Positions 1 to 11,705 of a stretch of DNA of 64,000 nucleotides are shown here, in pieces. The first letter of the stretch is position 1. Each line of letters begins with the position of its first letter. Origin of the DNA: Chaetoderma sp. LZ-2023a (Eukaryota > Mollusca > Caudofoveata > Chaetodermatida > Chaetodermatidae); assembly GCA_034401795.1 (NCBI GenBank), contig CM067369.1, positions 141,612,681 to 141,676,680 on the forward strand, given 5' to 3'. The notes under the pieces are model-generated. The model had not been told where the DNA came from. It made no database searches and saw only the letters and a program-made list of their open reading frames with translations. The position numbers and the translations under genes were made by a program.

Positions 1-873
1 GTTGTTGTTGCTGCTGCCGTTGTTGCTGTTGTTGTTGTTGTTGCTGTTGCTGCCGTTGTTGTTGTTGTTGCTGCTGCCGTTGTTGTTGTTGTTGTTGTTG
101 TTGTTGTTGCTGCTGCTATTGTTGTTGCTGCTGCTGTTGTTGTTGTCCTTGCTGCTGCTATTGTTGTTGCTGCTGCTGTTGTTGTTGTTGCTGCTGCCGT
201 TGTTGTTGTTGCTGCTGCTATTGTTGTTGCTGCTGCTGTTGTTGTTGTTGCTGTTGCCGTTGTTGTTGTTGCTGCTGCCGTTGTTGTTGTTGTTGTTGCT
301 GCTGCTGCTATTGTTGTTGCTGTTGCCGTTGTTGTTGTTGCTGCTGCCGTTGTTGTTGTTGCTGCTGCCGTTGTTGTTGCTGCTGCTATTGTTGTTGCTG
401 TTGCCGTTGTTGTTGCTGCTGCCGTTGTTGTTGCTGCTGCTGCTGCCGTTGTTGTTGCTGCTGCCGTTGTTGCGGCTGCTACCGTTGCTGCTGCTGCTGC
501 CGTTGTTTTTGCTGCTGCTGCCGTTGTTGCTGCTGCTGTTGTTGCTGCTACTGCTGTTGTTGTTACTGCTGCCGTTGTTGCTGCTGCTGCTGCCGTTGTT
601 GTTGCTGCTGCTGCTGTTGTTGTTACTGCTGCCGTTGTTGCTGTTGCTGCTGCTGCTGCCGTTCTTGTTCCTGCTGCTGCTGTTGTTGCTGCTGCTGCCG
701 TTGTTGCTGCTGCTGCCGTTGTTGCTGCTGCTGCTGCCGTTGTTGCTGCTGCTGCTGCCGTTGTTGTTGCTGCTGCTTCCGTTGTTGCTGCTGCTGCCGT
801 TGTCGTTGCTGCTGCTGCCGTTGTTGCTGCTGCCGTTGTTGTTGCTGCTGCTGCCGTTGTTGCTGCTGCTGCC

Positions 874-907
<34 letters not shown>

Positions 908-913
908 CTGCCG

Positions 914-954
<41 letters not shown>

Positions 955-957
955 TGT
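1..957. repeat. Interrupted (TTG/CTG/CCG)n triplet array, cut by the window edge
   Basis: Almost every triplet is TTG, CTG or CCG, with rare TTC, TTA, CTA and CGG variants. Read on the plus strand from base 2 it is an unbroken Leu/Pro frame. On the minus strand it reads Gln/Arg (CAA, CAG, CGG), but that frame is stopped wherever CTA or TTA interrupts the array. The Leu frame is open mainly because these triplets cannot form stops in that phase. I see no start context, domain or splice logic, so I treat it as a microsatellite. It begins before base 1, so its true length is unknown. Confidence 0.9.
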
Positions 958-1152
958 GGCAGCAACACGTTGCTGTCAAATTAGTTTCAAAATGTTTATC
1001 TTAGCTTTGCTGTTACCTAGAAATTGAGTTTGTGGGACGTCGGAGTTCAAAGGGTGGCCTATACATATGATAGAATATGTCATAGCTAAGCAATGCATGG
1101 TGAGTTTAGATTCATAATATGTTCTATTTTCTTGAAGTCACCTCGCAGCACG

Positions 1153-1392
1153 TTTAATCTTTTAGCCATCAAATTTGTTCAAGAAAATTTAAATTTTCAT
1201 CATCGATAATGTCCATTTACAGACCAAGAGAAGACTATTTTTGAAGATTTACCACTGGAATGACTTGCACGGTTATCGAGCCAGTCATTCCAGTGGTAAA
1301 TCTTCAAAAAGTCTTCTCTTGGTCTGCAAATGGACATTTCTCAAGAAAACTGCAGACGCCACTTTTGGCTGATTTGAGTGTTAAAGGGTTAA
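1153..1392 (+). mobile_element. F2 MITE (piggyBac-like, TTAA-ended), copy 1
   Basis: F2 is a palindromic element of about 230 bp. Its left arm runs through AATTTGTTCAAGAAAATT, GTCCATTTGCAGACCAAG and AATTTACCACTGGAATGACT to a GGCTCGGTTATCGAGCC centre, and the right arm is the complement, ending in GTTAAAGGG-TTAA. Here the centre is ACGGTTATCGAGCCAGTC. Ends of CCCTTTAA beside TTAA resemble piggyBac-type elements, which target TTAA; that superfamily link is inference because no transposase is present. The left end of this copy is degraded (CGTTTAATCTTTTAGCC). Confidence 0.75.
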
Positions 1393-1500
1393 CAGATTTA
1401 TGCTGTTACAACTGGAATTACCGAGCCAGTCATCCCAGTAAATGTTCAAATATAATCTCTTAGTTTGCAAATTGACATTTTCTATGATTTTCTATGAGCC
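1393..1500 (+). mobile_element. F2 MITE, partial second copy
   Basis: Directly after copy 1 the centre and right arm of F2 appear again: ACCGAGCCAGTCATCCCAG, then AAATGTTCAAATATAATCTC and TTGCAAATTGACATTTTCTA. The left arm is missing, which suggests a partial tandem duplication or two adjacent insertions. Confidence 0.55.
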
Positions 1501-2574
1501 AATTCTAGGATTAAATGGTTACTATAACACAGTGGATCATGTAGACACTGGGCATGCATTCCGTCGTCTGCGTCTTCTGGTCTGATGGGAGATTAGCGCA
1601 TTCATCATGCCGACAGCTCAAATACACGCTGTGGACTGCAAATTCAAGATAATGCAAATAATGTATAATTGGTATTCTGTCGAATATTTGGTATATAATG
1701 TGACTGTTATTCTCTAGCACTCTCCGCGGTTCTTCCAGACCCACCCACGTAGACGTGTTATGGAAATGCTAGCCGTTAACCTTTTACATTAAACATTTAT
1801 TGATAGCCTAAATACAAATTTTAGGTTGGTTGATAATTAATATGGGATACTTCTACAGCATGACAGACTACATTACACTAGAAATACCAGGAGGTAGCAG
1901 ATCGTGCCAAAACGGACACATAGATCGAAAATATAACATCTCCTTAAAGATTTAAACGCAGAAATCTAAATATATCTGTTTCATAGAGTTCAACAAACTA
2001 AATATGTTGAAGCTAATTGGACGGAAAGGTGTTGCTTCGACTGCCTTCGAGACAGAAGACACAATATTCTATTTGTCTTGCATTGCAATGAAATACTGTA
2101 CAGAGTCCATGTAATCTGTAAAGGAATTGTGCCTTTTTCATAAGGGCATGAAACCTGACACACTTTTGTATCATATCTGTCTGAGGATTTTCAGATGTTG
2201 ACCAATTGCGAAACACACCCTATCGACCATGGTGAACATTTTGAAAACGCCATTACCAAAAAATCAATTTTCCTCAATATCTCCGCAATTTGAATTGATA
2301 CGACCATAAGTATGGCTTCTATCCATATGTTTATGGTCAAGGTTTACAATGGTGCCATTGGGAACAAGGTGCACTGTATATAATACACGGTAATATGAAA
2401 GTTAATGATGCCATTATCAAAAAAATATTTTATTCAGTATTTTCATCATATCTAAGTATATCGATGGTGGGTAGGCCTAGTTATCATACTTTGAAGGCAT
2501 TGTGAAACTTACCACCCCGTGTCTGCCAGACAATATATAGCAGCGAAGACAAAGCCGCTATTCTTCAGAAGATC
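1501..2574. other. No recognisable feature
   Basis: AT-rich sequence with only short ORFs on both strands, none with a domain or family resemblance I can name. No tRNA fold, repeat arm or transposon terminus was seen. Confidence 0.5.
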
Positions 2575-2670
2575 TAAGGCTGTTCTCTCACTAGAAAGTT
2601 AATCGGGAATAACGTCATACTTCAGTATGACGTTATTCCGGATTAACTCCCTAGTGTGACCACGGCCTTA
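2575..2670. mobile_element. F3 hairpin MITE, copy 1
   Basis: A hairpin of about 96 bp. The ends are TAAGGCTGTTCTCTCACTAG and its near complement (CTAGTGTGACCACGGCCTTA). The centre is a perfect palindrome around GTCATACTTCAGTATGAC. A second copy lies at 59717-59814 with closely matching arms, which shows this is a mobile family rather than a chance hairpin. No coding capacity. Confidence 0.7.
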
Positions 2671-3545
2671 GTCTTCTTGATAGGATCGGAAATGTGTGTC
2701 TGACCGAGTAGTCATCCTGGCCCGTCGTCTTTGCCATACGAACACCATCTGTCACATCTTGGGCAGCAGGTTGTATCTAATTTCAGCAGGTACTTACACT
2801 CCTCCCTTAATGGATTAGCCAGGTTTTCAATCACTTCGACCAATGCTTTCTGTTGCTGAATAAATGTGGCATGTGTGCTTACTGACGCGTCACCTGGTCA
2901 GCCGTGTGTATGGAGTCCATTGTTGCTTCAAACTCTTAGATCATGCCAGCAAGTCAAACAAACAAGCATCATCTCCCTTTACAGATGTGTTGTATTTTTC
3001 GTGGGTGTGGTCAATTGCAATTTCTGAGAATACGTGTCACGTCTTCTGGACCATGAACTTACATTTATAGAGTTCATCAGCGATATCGGGATATGTCTCA
3101 TTGAGGCTGACCATGTCTCGCATATGAATTTGGAGCCGGTGTGCATAATTAGTGTGGTCCAAGCTGAAGAACTATGGTGCAATCTTCGGTAGACAGGCTG
3201 TAGAGTTAAAAGTCGGCCTCTCGTCGTGATCGTAGAAATGACAAGAAGATATTGATGCAATGTAGTATACCAGGACAGAAACTGGGCATTTTCATCATTC
3301 ATCTTCTCACTCTAGCTTTCAATCGTATCAGGCTGAGTACATATTGCTACACCCACAATGTACTGATTATAAGTCTTCCTCAGCAAGATGAAGTGGTTGC
3401 TGGCAGTTATCTTATGTACGTGTCTGGTGCCAGTGATGTGCACGGATTTCAGGAAAGAGTTTGCAGTCCCTGGAGGAGAATAACATGTGAGATTCGATGG
3501 CTATCACAAGAAGAATGCCGTGTGTCACATAACGGATAACGTCTT
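2671..3545. other. No recognisable feature
   Basis: Unique-looking sequence. The ORFs on both strands (up to about 107 codons) overlap one another and show no domain, signal peptide or codon pattern to support them. Confidence 0.45.
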
Positions 3546-3700
3546 GTCACTGTCTTCCAATCCAATTATATTCAAAATATTCAACAGAACATGTCTTACA
3601 TCATGTTCAAAATTGTACTAACTAATGCGTTCTCTTTTTGTTTTGGAAATATATTAGCTTATTTATGAGCTGTACTGTAGAAACTAGAGACATGTCGCAC
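3546..3700. mobile_element. F5 hairpin MITE, right half
   Basis: Contains TGTCTTCCAATCCAATTATA, then TTCAAAATATTCAACAGAAC, followed by TTTTTGTTTTGGAAATAT and GAGCTGTACTGTAG. The same blocks follow the hairpin in the fuller F5 copies at 5250-5460 and 30335-30500. The left arm is absent here. Confidence 0.6.
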
Positions 3701-5249
3701 GATTAAGGATATACAAGTGCTAATGCAATGCTGATGTCGGATGACGCGTGCCAGACATACGTGTCTATTCATTTGGCCTTCACATCTCAGGCCAAAGGAT
3801 TTATGGCGCGATTCGTCTTTTGTGGGAGGACGTCTCTCCTAGCTTCATTGTTCAGTTCAGTAACCATAATTGGCCAATTACGTCTGGAACAACTCGAGAT
3901 AAAGAGAATACAAATGACGGGCACGTGGTTTCGCGGTATAATACACCTATAGTGCGTTATCGTCCTTGCGACATCTAGCAAAAACCTTCCAAAACTGGCT
4001 AAATTAAAATTTTACTTCTCTCAGTCCAGACACAGTTTCTCACATACTCTCATTAGTAGCAAAATTCCCCATACGCATTGAAGCTAATTATTCACGAATT
4101 TATCTCGCGGTAAATGTACAAGTTTCCAGGATAGGAATCACGTAGAAATCACCTACCGGATGACCGCGTCCTTCTAGTGGTTGATGGACAGCTTGACAGA
4201 CTTTTTGTTCCTCAAATAAATAAGCAGCGTATTTTCCCAGATATTCTTGGTTTCAATACGTGTATATGAGTGCGCGGTAGTCTACTTGAGGATGCGCGTG
4301 AGCTTGCGAGGGCACACGTGCATGTCTCAGAAGAGGTGGGGTGGGGTGGGGTGTATCTAGCGCTTGTATCTGTTTTATTGCAACTTGTAGACACATTTTA
4401 CCAAAACGCTTGAGAGAAGACAGTGACCCAGGGGTGTAGGAAGGTACTTTGACCTGGGGACGAGGGGTCCTAAACTATGGGTGGGGCCAAAAACTAGGTG
4501 AGCGCTATGATATACACTATGGAAGAGGGAAACCTGGGGTTGCTATCGACACCCCCCCCCTTGCGCCCCCATCACCCCCAGTTCCTATACGACTATGGGT
4601 GTGTTCACTTTGGGTAAAGTATTGCTGGTGTTTTAAACGTCACCAACGTTCAGCAAAAATAATTCTTTCACTGAAAGTCCTATAACATTATACCATAATT
4701 GGATACCCACATTTTCGTGCGTTCTTCCGCGCTCATAGTAGGCCCTATGCGTTACTTCTGCCCCATATGCAAAATATGTATAGCAAACAACGTTCACCCG
4801 TGTACGGTTAATTTCAACCAGTTTACAGATCCTTGCCCAAGCGCATAAAATCAGGTTAGGTTCTATAATGTATAGTTCATGTAATAACTTTTCAAGAATT
4901 TATTTGCATTTTTGTTGCTAATTAAAGGACGTTGTATCAAATGGCTAATAATAATTATGATAAACGTAATAATAACATCAATAATATTATGAGGCTAAAT
5001 TTAAAGTAGACAATTTGATTTTCTTGGTTTGATAATGGAAGTAATTACTCTCATCAACATCTCTCAAGTTCCATTAACAACGTCTTCGAAATGAAGACCA
5101 TTTCAACTACTATATGCTCATACTGAACTGAATGTTACTGAATGCAATGCCTTACATTCAGTAGGGAAACTAAAGGCGTGTAAGCAGAGGGAATCCGTGA
5201 ATCGCTGATAATCATTGAAAGTTCAAAGGTGAAAAGTCTAGCACCACTC
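3701..5249. other. No firm feature; one G/C-rich patch
   Basis: Mostly AT-rich with short unsupported ORFs. At about 4431-4590 a patch opens with CAGGGGTGTAGGAAGG and ends in a C-rich run. It resembles the ends of some hAT-type elements, but no matching terminal repeat or target duplication could be found. Confidence 0.4.
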
Positions 5250-5460
5250 CACGTTGTAAAACAAGCGCGGTACAGCTCGTAAATAATTTAATGCGTTTAT
5301 AAGCAAAAAAAATTTTAACACGATGTAAGAAATGTTTTGTTGAATATTTTGAACATAATGGGATTGGAAGACATTGCTCCCTTCTTCCAATCCAATTAGG
5401 TTTCAACCAGCACATTTTAATTTTGTTTTGGGAACCAGTTTCTGAGTGGTACTGTATCTA
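5250..5460. mobile_element. F5 hairpin MITE, fuller copy
   Basis: Reads GATGTAAGAAATGTTTTGTT, GAATATTTTGAACATAATGG and GATTGGAAGACATTGCTC, then the complementary arm CTTCCAATCCAATTAGGTTT, then TTTTGTTTTGGGAACCAG and GAGTGGTACTGTATC. The stem ends (TTGAATATTTTGAA) are shared with family F1, while the inner stem and flanks differ. Confidence 0.65.
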
Positions 5461-6183
5461 GCAGGTGTATTGAAGCGCCATCAATTCGCGTTGCAAAGCA
5501 CGCATGTAGCAGGTGTAACGAGGCGAAATTAATACGTCCGTGTTAATGAACATTCGTGAATCCATCATAGATGCACATACCATATGTGTGTATTTCTTAC
5601 TAGCTGTGTTTCCAGTCACTCCTCTTCGAAAGACCATCTGCCTGTTGAGCGAAAATAGGCTGCTTCTTTCAGACAGGAAGAGGTCTGATATAGTGGTCAC
5701 TGGTCAGCGCTTAGGACTAGGCCTAATTAATTTTTAGCCCGTATTTCCCATTATTTCTTATATATACGGGGAGTCAATGAATGGTCAAGAAGATGCTAAT
5801 TATAAAATTAACAAATTTTTTTTTTTAAACCAAGTTGACTGCAGAATTCGCCACCGTATCGCAAAGAATAGTATTCGTTTACAATGACTGACGGGATACA
5901 TCAAAGCAGAGCGTGCGCGCTATAATACATTAAATGCTGTGGGTTGGTCGATAATTGATTTTTAAACTAAAAACAAGTTTGGTAGCCATTTTCTTTCTTT
6001 CACGCAGCTTCCATAGGGCTAGGTGACGCCGCTTGAGGATGAGATATGCCACATTCTTGGACAGTGGTATTGAATCACTAGTTTCTCTGGTGCCACTTCC
6101 ATAGGTTAGTTTAACCTGTCTTGTGTCAACATCGCATCAAAGCGCTCAAAATTCTACTTGATATATCAATTAAACATTTTGAT
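5461..6183. other. No recognisable feature
   Basis: Short ORFs only, on both strands, without identifiable domains; a short T-run lies near 5817-5826. Confidence 0.45.
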
Positions 6184-6606
6184 GGTCAGTATTTTTCAAG
6201 ATATTTTAATTTTAGAAGAGTATTTTTGTAAATGTACTGCTGAATTTTCTTTTTTGCCGGCTTGACAATTAATGGGGTAATGGTAAAGAGAATTTAGGAT
6301 TTTACTTAGCCAGTGTCTATCTGCAGGCCGAGAGAGGAATATTTTTGAAAATTTACCACTAGAATGACTGGCTCGGTATTTTTCAAAAATAGTCTTCTCT
6401 AGGCCTTTCAAATAGGCATGTTTTGCTGGCTTGACCATTAAAGGGGTAATGGTAAAGAATATAAGTTTTTACTTAACCAGTGTCTATCGGTTACCGAGCC
6501 AGTCATTCTAGTGGTAAATATTCAAAATACTCTTCTCTAGGCCTTTCAAATAGCCATGGCTGAAGACCACTGCAAAGTTGTTTTGGTCAGTTTGACCATT
6601 AAAGGG
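6184..6606 (+). mobile_element. F2 MITE, rearranged multi-part copy
   Basis: The F2 arm and centre occur more than once. ACTAGAATGACTGGCTCGGT is seen near 6357, the complementary ACCGAGCCAGTCATTCTAGT near 6492, and GGCTTGACCATTAAAGGGG-type right ends appear near 6428 and 6590. The unit is partly duplicated, and CTTCTCTAGGCC replaces the usual CTTCTCTTGGTC. It is a diverged, internally duplicated relic. Confidence 0.6.
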
Positions 6607-6951
6607 TTAAGTTGACACAAGATGAGTTAAGCGAGGATGTGGCGCATGAATCACTTGCAGGCAGCTTCCAGAAAGCATTTGCAGCAAAAGTGCAGCGTGT
6701 CAAATATTTAAATGAGAACCGCTTAGCGCTTCTCAGCAGCTTCCCCGGATATATGCATAAGTTGCACATCTCTGCTGTCAAGTGTGAATGATTTGTGTGT
6801 CTAGGGATAAAGACAATATTCCTCTCTCTGATAAAGCGACATTACATCAGATACAACTGATGTCACTGAAATGGCATTACAATTTTTATCAGGTGTGACC
6901 GGATATTCTACAAGAAATCACTTTCTAACTATTTAGCCCAGTAGGCGCTAT
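6607..6951. other. No recognisable feature
   Basis: Nothing beyond short ORFs could be seen between the F2 relic and the next F1 copy. Confidence 0.4.
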
Positions 6952-7282
6952 GGACATTTCCGGACTTAGTTATGCCCGGCATATATCTACCTAAGCTCCA
7001 CCCACACCACGCACGATCGATCGATCCCTGAACTCACTGACTATCAATTTCCAAAAAGATTATACAGGTACCTGTAGTTTAGCCAAGCAAATTAGTTTCA
7101 AAATATCCAACATCATGTTTATTAATTAGCAAAAACTAACAATTCGTTTAACGTGCCGGATTATTAAGCGTTTAAGATGGACTCAACCGAGTCATTCTTG
7201 ATGTAATTGGTTATGACGTCATCATACACGTCACGTAGTTGATTATGGCATCATATGATGGATGAATAAACAGAAAAGGTCC
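6952..7282 (+). mobile_element. F1 MITE (CRE-bearing), one hairpin arm lost
   Basis: F1 is an element of about 390-410 bp. In plus orientation it has the end GGACCTTTCCAG or GGAATCCAG, then TTTTAGCTATGCCCCGCCCA, GATCGATCGATCCCTGAA, TTTCCAGAAAACTATACAGG, a hairpin of about 95 bp, AAATAGTAAAGACATACAAT, several TGACGTCA-type sites, and the inverted end. Here GGACATTTCCGG and AGAAAAGGTCC mark the two ends. The hairpin keeps only its right arm (AAATTAGTTTCAAAATATCC). No protein is encoded, so any transposition would need a partner enzyme that is not in this window. Confidence 0.75.
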
Positions 7283-7309
7283 ATTATCTGTTCAATAATA
7301 AAAGAATAT

Positions 7310-7327
7310 GGTGGGGGGGGGGGGGGG
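7310..7327. repeat. Poly-G tract
   Basis: Near-continuous run of G directly beside the F1 copy. Such runs are length-unstable and often misassembled. Confidence 0.8.
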
Positions 7328-7330
7328 CGG

Positions 7331-7720
7331 GTACACAGGATTTGGCTACTGTAAAGCATGCAATGTAAACTTGCTCATGAGGTCTTATCCCATTCTTAAG
7401 TACCTGCCTAAATTACCAATTATACGTATTCAGTCCACTCATTGAGATACCGTTATTTACAGTAAGTGCTATAATGACTAAACACGTTTCATTCTGAAGT
7501 CGCATAAAGATGATAAATGTCTATAGAATGAAATGTGTTGTTCCTCTCAATCGTTAAACAAAAATTGCATTCCTGTCCTTCCATTGTGAGATCAATATCA
7601 ACCCTATATATGAGCTGGGTATGACAAGTAAACTATGCTGCCAGAGTTTGCTAAGGTTGACTTGATCTCTATGTCAATCCATTGAGATCTTCCACTTCAC
7701 AAAGATGATAGAACCCAACA
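7331..7720. other. No recognisable feature
   Basis: AT-rich, no ORF or repeat that I can assign. Confidence 0.4.
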
Positions 7721-7724
7721 AGCG

Positions 7725-8133
7725 GCATGGCTTGGCTTGGCTTGGCTTGGCATGGCATGGCATGGCATGGCATGGCATGGCATGGCATGGCATGGCATGG
7801 CATGACATGGCCTGGCCTGGCCTGGCCTGGCCTGGCCTGGCCTGGCCTGGCCTGGCCTGGCTTGGCCTGGCCTGGCCTGGCCTGGCATGGCATGGCATGG
7901 CATGGCATGGCATGGCATGGCATGGCATGGCATGGCATGGCATGGCATGGCATGGCCTGGCCTGGCCTGGCCTGGCCTGGCCTGGCGTGGCGTGGCGTGG
8001 CTTGGCTTGGCTTGGCTTGGCTTGGCTTGGCTTGGCTTGGCTTGGCTTGGCTTGGCTTGGCTTGGCTTGGCTTGGCTTGGCTTGGCTTGGCTTGGCCTGG
8101 CTTGGCTTGGCTTGGCCTGGCCTGGCTTGGCTT
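7725..8133. repeat. Pentamer minisatellite (NTGGC)n in variant blocks
   Basis: About 80 copies of a 5-bp unit in which only the first base varies. The variants are not mixed. They occur in blocks: TTGGC, then ATGGC, CTGGC, ATGGC again, CTGGC again, three GTGGC, then a long TTGGC block with scattered CTGGC. All plus frames and several minus frames are open because a 5-bp unit free of stops is stopless in every phase, so the open frames over this array carry no coding weight. Confidence 0.95.
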
Positions 8134-8620
8134 ATTTACGCAGTACATGTACCTCAAATCGATGACACAAATAGGCTCGAAGACACGAGTTTGTGGCAAT
8201 GTACATGCTACTAATTGCTCATTAGACCGTCTGGCGAATAGGCCGTAATTAGTGCCAAAACATTTATGTAACGTTAGTTACGCTTATATACGCAAGAGTT
8301 ACTCGATATTTCAGGCGTAACGGTTACAAAAATGAAGAATTTGGCAAACCGCTTGAAATGTGTTGGAAAACATCAAACGTAGTTTAAAATGATATACTTC
8401 TCTTGTACAGAAAGGATTAGTGTAGGTACACGCTACAATTGTGAGGGTGGGTTACTGGGTGTGATGGGTTATGTTCAAGCGGTTCCCTGTAGAATGAGTG
8501 GCGCAGGTGGGGGTTTTCAGGGTCAGATTAGTACATACCTGCCTGTGTATAACGGACACTTTCTGGCCCGTTCTGGTCTATTAAAGAGTTGTTACTAACG
8601 AAAAATACTCGCCTAATACA
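8134..8620. other. No recognisable feature
   Basis: Short ORFs only; nothing recognisable. Confidence 0.4.
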
Positions 8621-8800
8621 GGTCTTGCAACACAATACGGTACAGCTCAGAAACAATTTAACACAAAATAAAACGCACTGTTGAATATGTGGCCTTATTT
8701 GATGAGAATTCATTGCTGCTTTAAGTTCATAATATTTAGCGGAACATTTCGTACATCGTGCTCAGAATTGTACTAAATAACATGTTTCTGGTTTATTTGT
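8621..8800. mobile_element. F5-like MITE relic
   Basis: Contains ACGGTACAGCTCAGAAACAA, AAAACGCACTGTTGAATATG, AACATTTCGTACATCGTGCT and CAGAATTGTACTAAATAACA. These are diverged versions of the blocks flanking F5 at 3546, 5250 and 30335. The central hairpin is decayed. Confidence 0.45.
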
Positions 8801-8837
8801 CTGTGAAACGCGTAAACTTTTATTACGAGCTCGGAAT

Positions 8838-9140
8838 CTCAATTCCAGAGAAGTATACAGGTAGGCTGTTGAATATATTGAAACTGTGCTAGCAACAGCA
8901 ACAAGTCCAATTAGTTTCAAAATATTCAACATAATAAGTCCAAATATATTGTTACCTGGCTCCGAATTCATGATTAAACGACTCGAACCTAAATTCACTT
9001 AGAATATTCCGCTCAGATCGCCTGAGCTTCCTCAGCCATGCGAATATTTATTAAATAGTAAAGACGTACAATTAGTACAACTTGTCGGCCTATTAAGCGT
9101 TTGTGATGGAATATAACGCGTCATTCATGACGGGAATCCA
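8838..9140 (+). mobile_element. F1 MITE, interrupted copy
   Basis: AATTCCAGAGAAGTATACAG and the hairpin (TGTTGAATATATTGAAAC, then AATTAGTTTCAAAATATTCA) appear at 8860-8933. About 110 bp of other sequence follows. The F1 right side then resumes at about 9047 with TATTAAATAGTAAAGACGTA and CTATTAAGCGTTTGTGATGG. It abuts a second F1 copy in the opposite orientation. Confidence 0.6.
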
Positions 9141-9527
9141 TTTATCTCAGTCTATCATATGACGTCATAATCACCTACGTCACATCTAGGATGACGTCAT
9201 AATCAATTGCGTCATGAATGACGTGATTAAGTCCGTTTCATAGCCTGCGCTTAAAAGTCCGTAAAATTGTACGAAGTGTATGTCCTTTCCATTTAATAAA
9301 CATTCTGTTAAATATTTTGAAACTAATTTGACTGGGAGCTGTTACTGCCATAGGCCGCAACAACACCCAGTCAAATTATATTCAAAATATTCAACAGCTT
9401 ACCTGCATAGCTTTCTGAAAATTAAGATTCCGGGATTTCAGGAATCGATCGATCGATCCCAACGCAGGCAAAGCGTAGTTGGAGATTAGCTAGAGATGGG
9501 CGGAGCATAGCGAAAACTGGATTCCTT
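9141..9527 (-). mobile_element. F1 MITE, near full-length
   Basis: Reads in reverse orientation from GGGAATCCATTTATCTCAGT to GCGAAAACTGGATTCC, so this subfamily ends in GGAATCCA/TGGATTCC rather than GGACCTTTCC. The hairpin at about 9297-9400 has long near-perfect arms (ACTAATTTGACTGGGAGC paired with CACCCAGTCAAATTA). Two ATGACGTCAT sites lie near 9161 and 9191, and ATCGATCGATCGATCC lies near 9444. Confidence 0.8.
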
Positions 9528-9668
9528 GATTTACTGAGCACTGTAACCGCGCCTCATCCTCGTTAATTTCAACCGCTGTACATGCCAAAATCATACATGA
9601 AAAATCGTTATGATGATGATGATTATCCGATTCGTCATGTCTATTGCATAATATTGGCATTCATTCAG

Positions 9669-10265
<597 letters not shown>

Positions 10266-10865
10266 TCTGTCTACCTGCATGTCTGCATACATATGCTTCG
10301 CACTAACTCAATTTCTGCTTGGATGATATTCAATAAATTTGCGTGGCAAATCGCATTCTGATCTCGGAGAACATCTTTTTAATTTGCGATCATATGGTCG
10401 TAGGTCAAGGGTTGGAGACTACGATTTCAATGCAAAGTTTTGTGAAAGTCAAGTATAATGAATGGTCAATATGCTGATGTGGGTCCTGTGTTATGTTGGC
10501 TGAATTTGACGTGAGTGCACTTCTACACACGCGGTCTATGAATGTATGGCTTCGTGAGTGTGTATGTGGCGAGTGTTATATGTGTCCATGCGTATGTTTT
10601 GTAGTCCGCGTGTGTGCGTACCTGTCCTCTTACGCGCGTCCGCGCGTGCGTGCGTGAGCGCGCGCACCCATGCGTGTGCTTATATGTACCATCATTTCTG
10701 TTCATAGCGTGTGCAGTAATCGTGATTGTTAGTTTAGCCTTGTAATCAATGAAAATGGTGATGATGAATGAGAATAACGATGATATGAATAAGAATGGCG
10801 ATGTACATATGAAGAGGTTAGAAGCTAAGCGAGATATAACCATTTTTTTAAACAGAAATATTATC
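10266..10865. other. No gene; alternating GT/GC-rich patch
   Basis: At about 10530-10680 the sequence is rich in TGTG and GCGCG alternation (for example GCGCGTCCGCGCGTGCG), a pattern able to adopt Z-DNA. Nothing coding is supported. Confidence 0.5.
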
Positions 10866-11063
10866 CACGTAATTGTTTATCTATAGTCAAGCTGTGGCAA
10901 ACACCATTTTCATTCATTGCAATATGAGATAGTGACCGAAATCCAATTGACCAATCAATGCGAATAGCGTTTATCGTATTTTGGCCACAAAAAAAAATAA
11001 TATCTAACTACAATTACTATGTGTTATAGAATTGGTGTTTATCGAGTTTTGCAGCTAAGCTCT
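10866..11063 (+). repeat. F6 dispersed repeat, copy 1
   Basis: Closely matches 33149-33337 along its length. Shared words include ACACCATTTTCATTCATTGC, CCAATTGACCAATCA, GAATAGCGTTTATCG, TATGTGTTATAGAA and GTTTATCGAGTTTTGC. Small indels separate the copies. No terminal repeats or ORF are visible, so the class of the element is unknown. Both copies are followed within 250 bp by a mononucleotide or dinucleotide tract. Confidence 0.75.
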
Positions 11064-11291
11064 TCACGTGTATACTTGACTCTACTACCAGACTGTACAA
11101 TAAAAAACTTCCGCCATATGCTGTTTTGAAACAGCCTGATTGAATAAAGAAAACTAGAAGCTTGTTTCATATTGAACGAGAAGGAGAACAGAGGGAGAGA
11201 CGGTGCGATTTGTGTTTTGGTATAGGTAGTGGCGGTGGTGAGGCTGTGGGTGGTGGTAGATGTTGCGTTGGTGGTCGTGATGGAGTTTGAA

Positions 11292-11341
<50 letters not shown>
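11292..11341. repeat. Poly-G tract of about 50 bases
   Basis: Fifty consecutive G, the longest homopolymer in the window. It lies within a G-rich strand that could form a G-quadruplex; the exact length is doubtful because such runs are hard to sequence. Confidence 0.9.
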
Positions 11342-11342
<1 letters not shown>

Positions 11343-11588
11343 GCGTTATGCCTAGTAGTGTGTAGAAATTGAAACATCATAATATTTTTTTTTATAAAGA
11401 ACGAAATTAATGACCGTAGCAGACAGTTATTAAGCGAACATTATGAAACTAAAATATATAAAAAAATTAATAGTTTTATTAAAACGCTATTTTCGCTTGA
11501 GCGAGAAAACTATGGACTCTTTTATGCGTTCTTAACACTTTGAAAGGCCATCTACCAATATTTGCAGATTCTCGGGTAACTTGTATGT

Positions 11589-11705
11589 AAGCTGTGGAAT
11601 ATTGTTAACCCAATTTGACAGAAACCTGTTACTACAATGGACAGCAACAGGCTCCTGGCTAATTAGCTTCGAAATATTCCACAGTTTTCCTGTATAGTTA
11701 CCTCA
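11589..11705 (-). mobile_element. F1 MITE, diverged hairpin part
   Basis: AGCTGTGGAATATTGTTAAC and CTAATTAGCTTCGAAATATT, then CCACAGTTTTCCTGTATAG, give the F1 hairpin and the start of its flank. The arms carry many changes, so this is an old copy. Confidence 0.6.

Noticed and set aside
2-1027. 341-codon plus-strand frame rich in Leu and Pro
   Set aside because: It is the stop-free phase of a triplet microsatellite; there is no start context, domain or flanking exon.
4431-4590. Possible hAT-type element starting CAGGGGTGTAGG
   Set aside because: No convincing inverted right end or 8-bp duplication could be found.
7669-8248. Long frames on both strands over the pentamer array
   Set aside because: A 5-bp stop-free unit opens every phase, so open length means nothing here.
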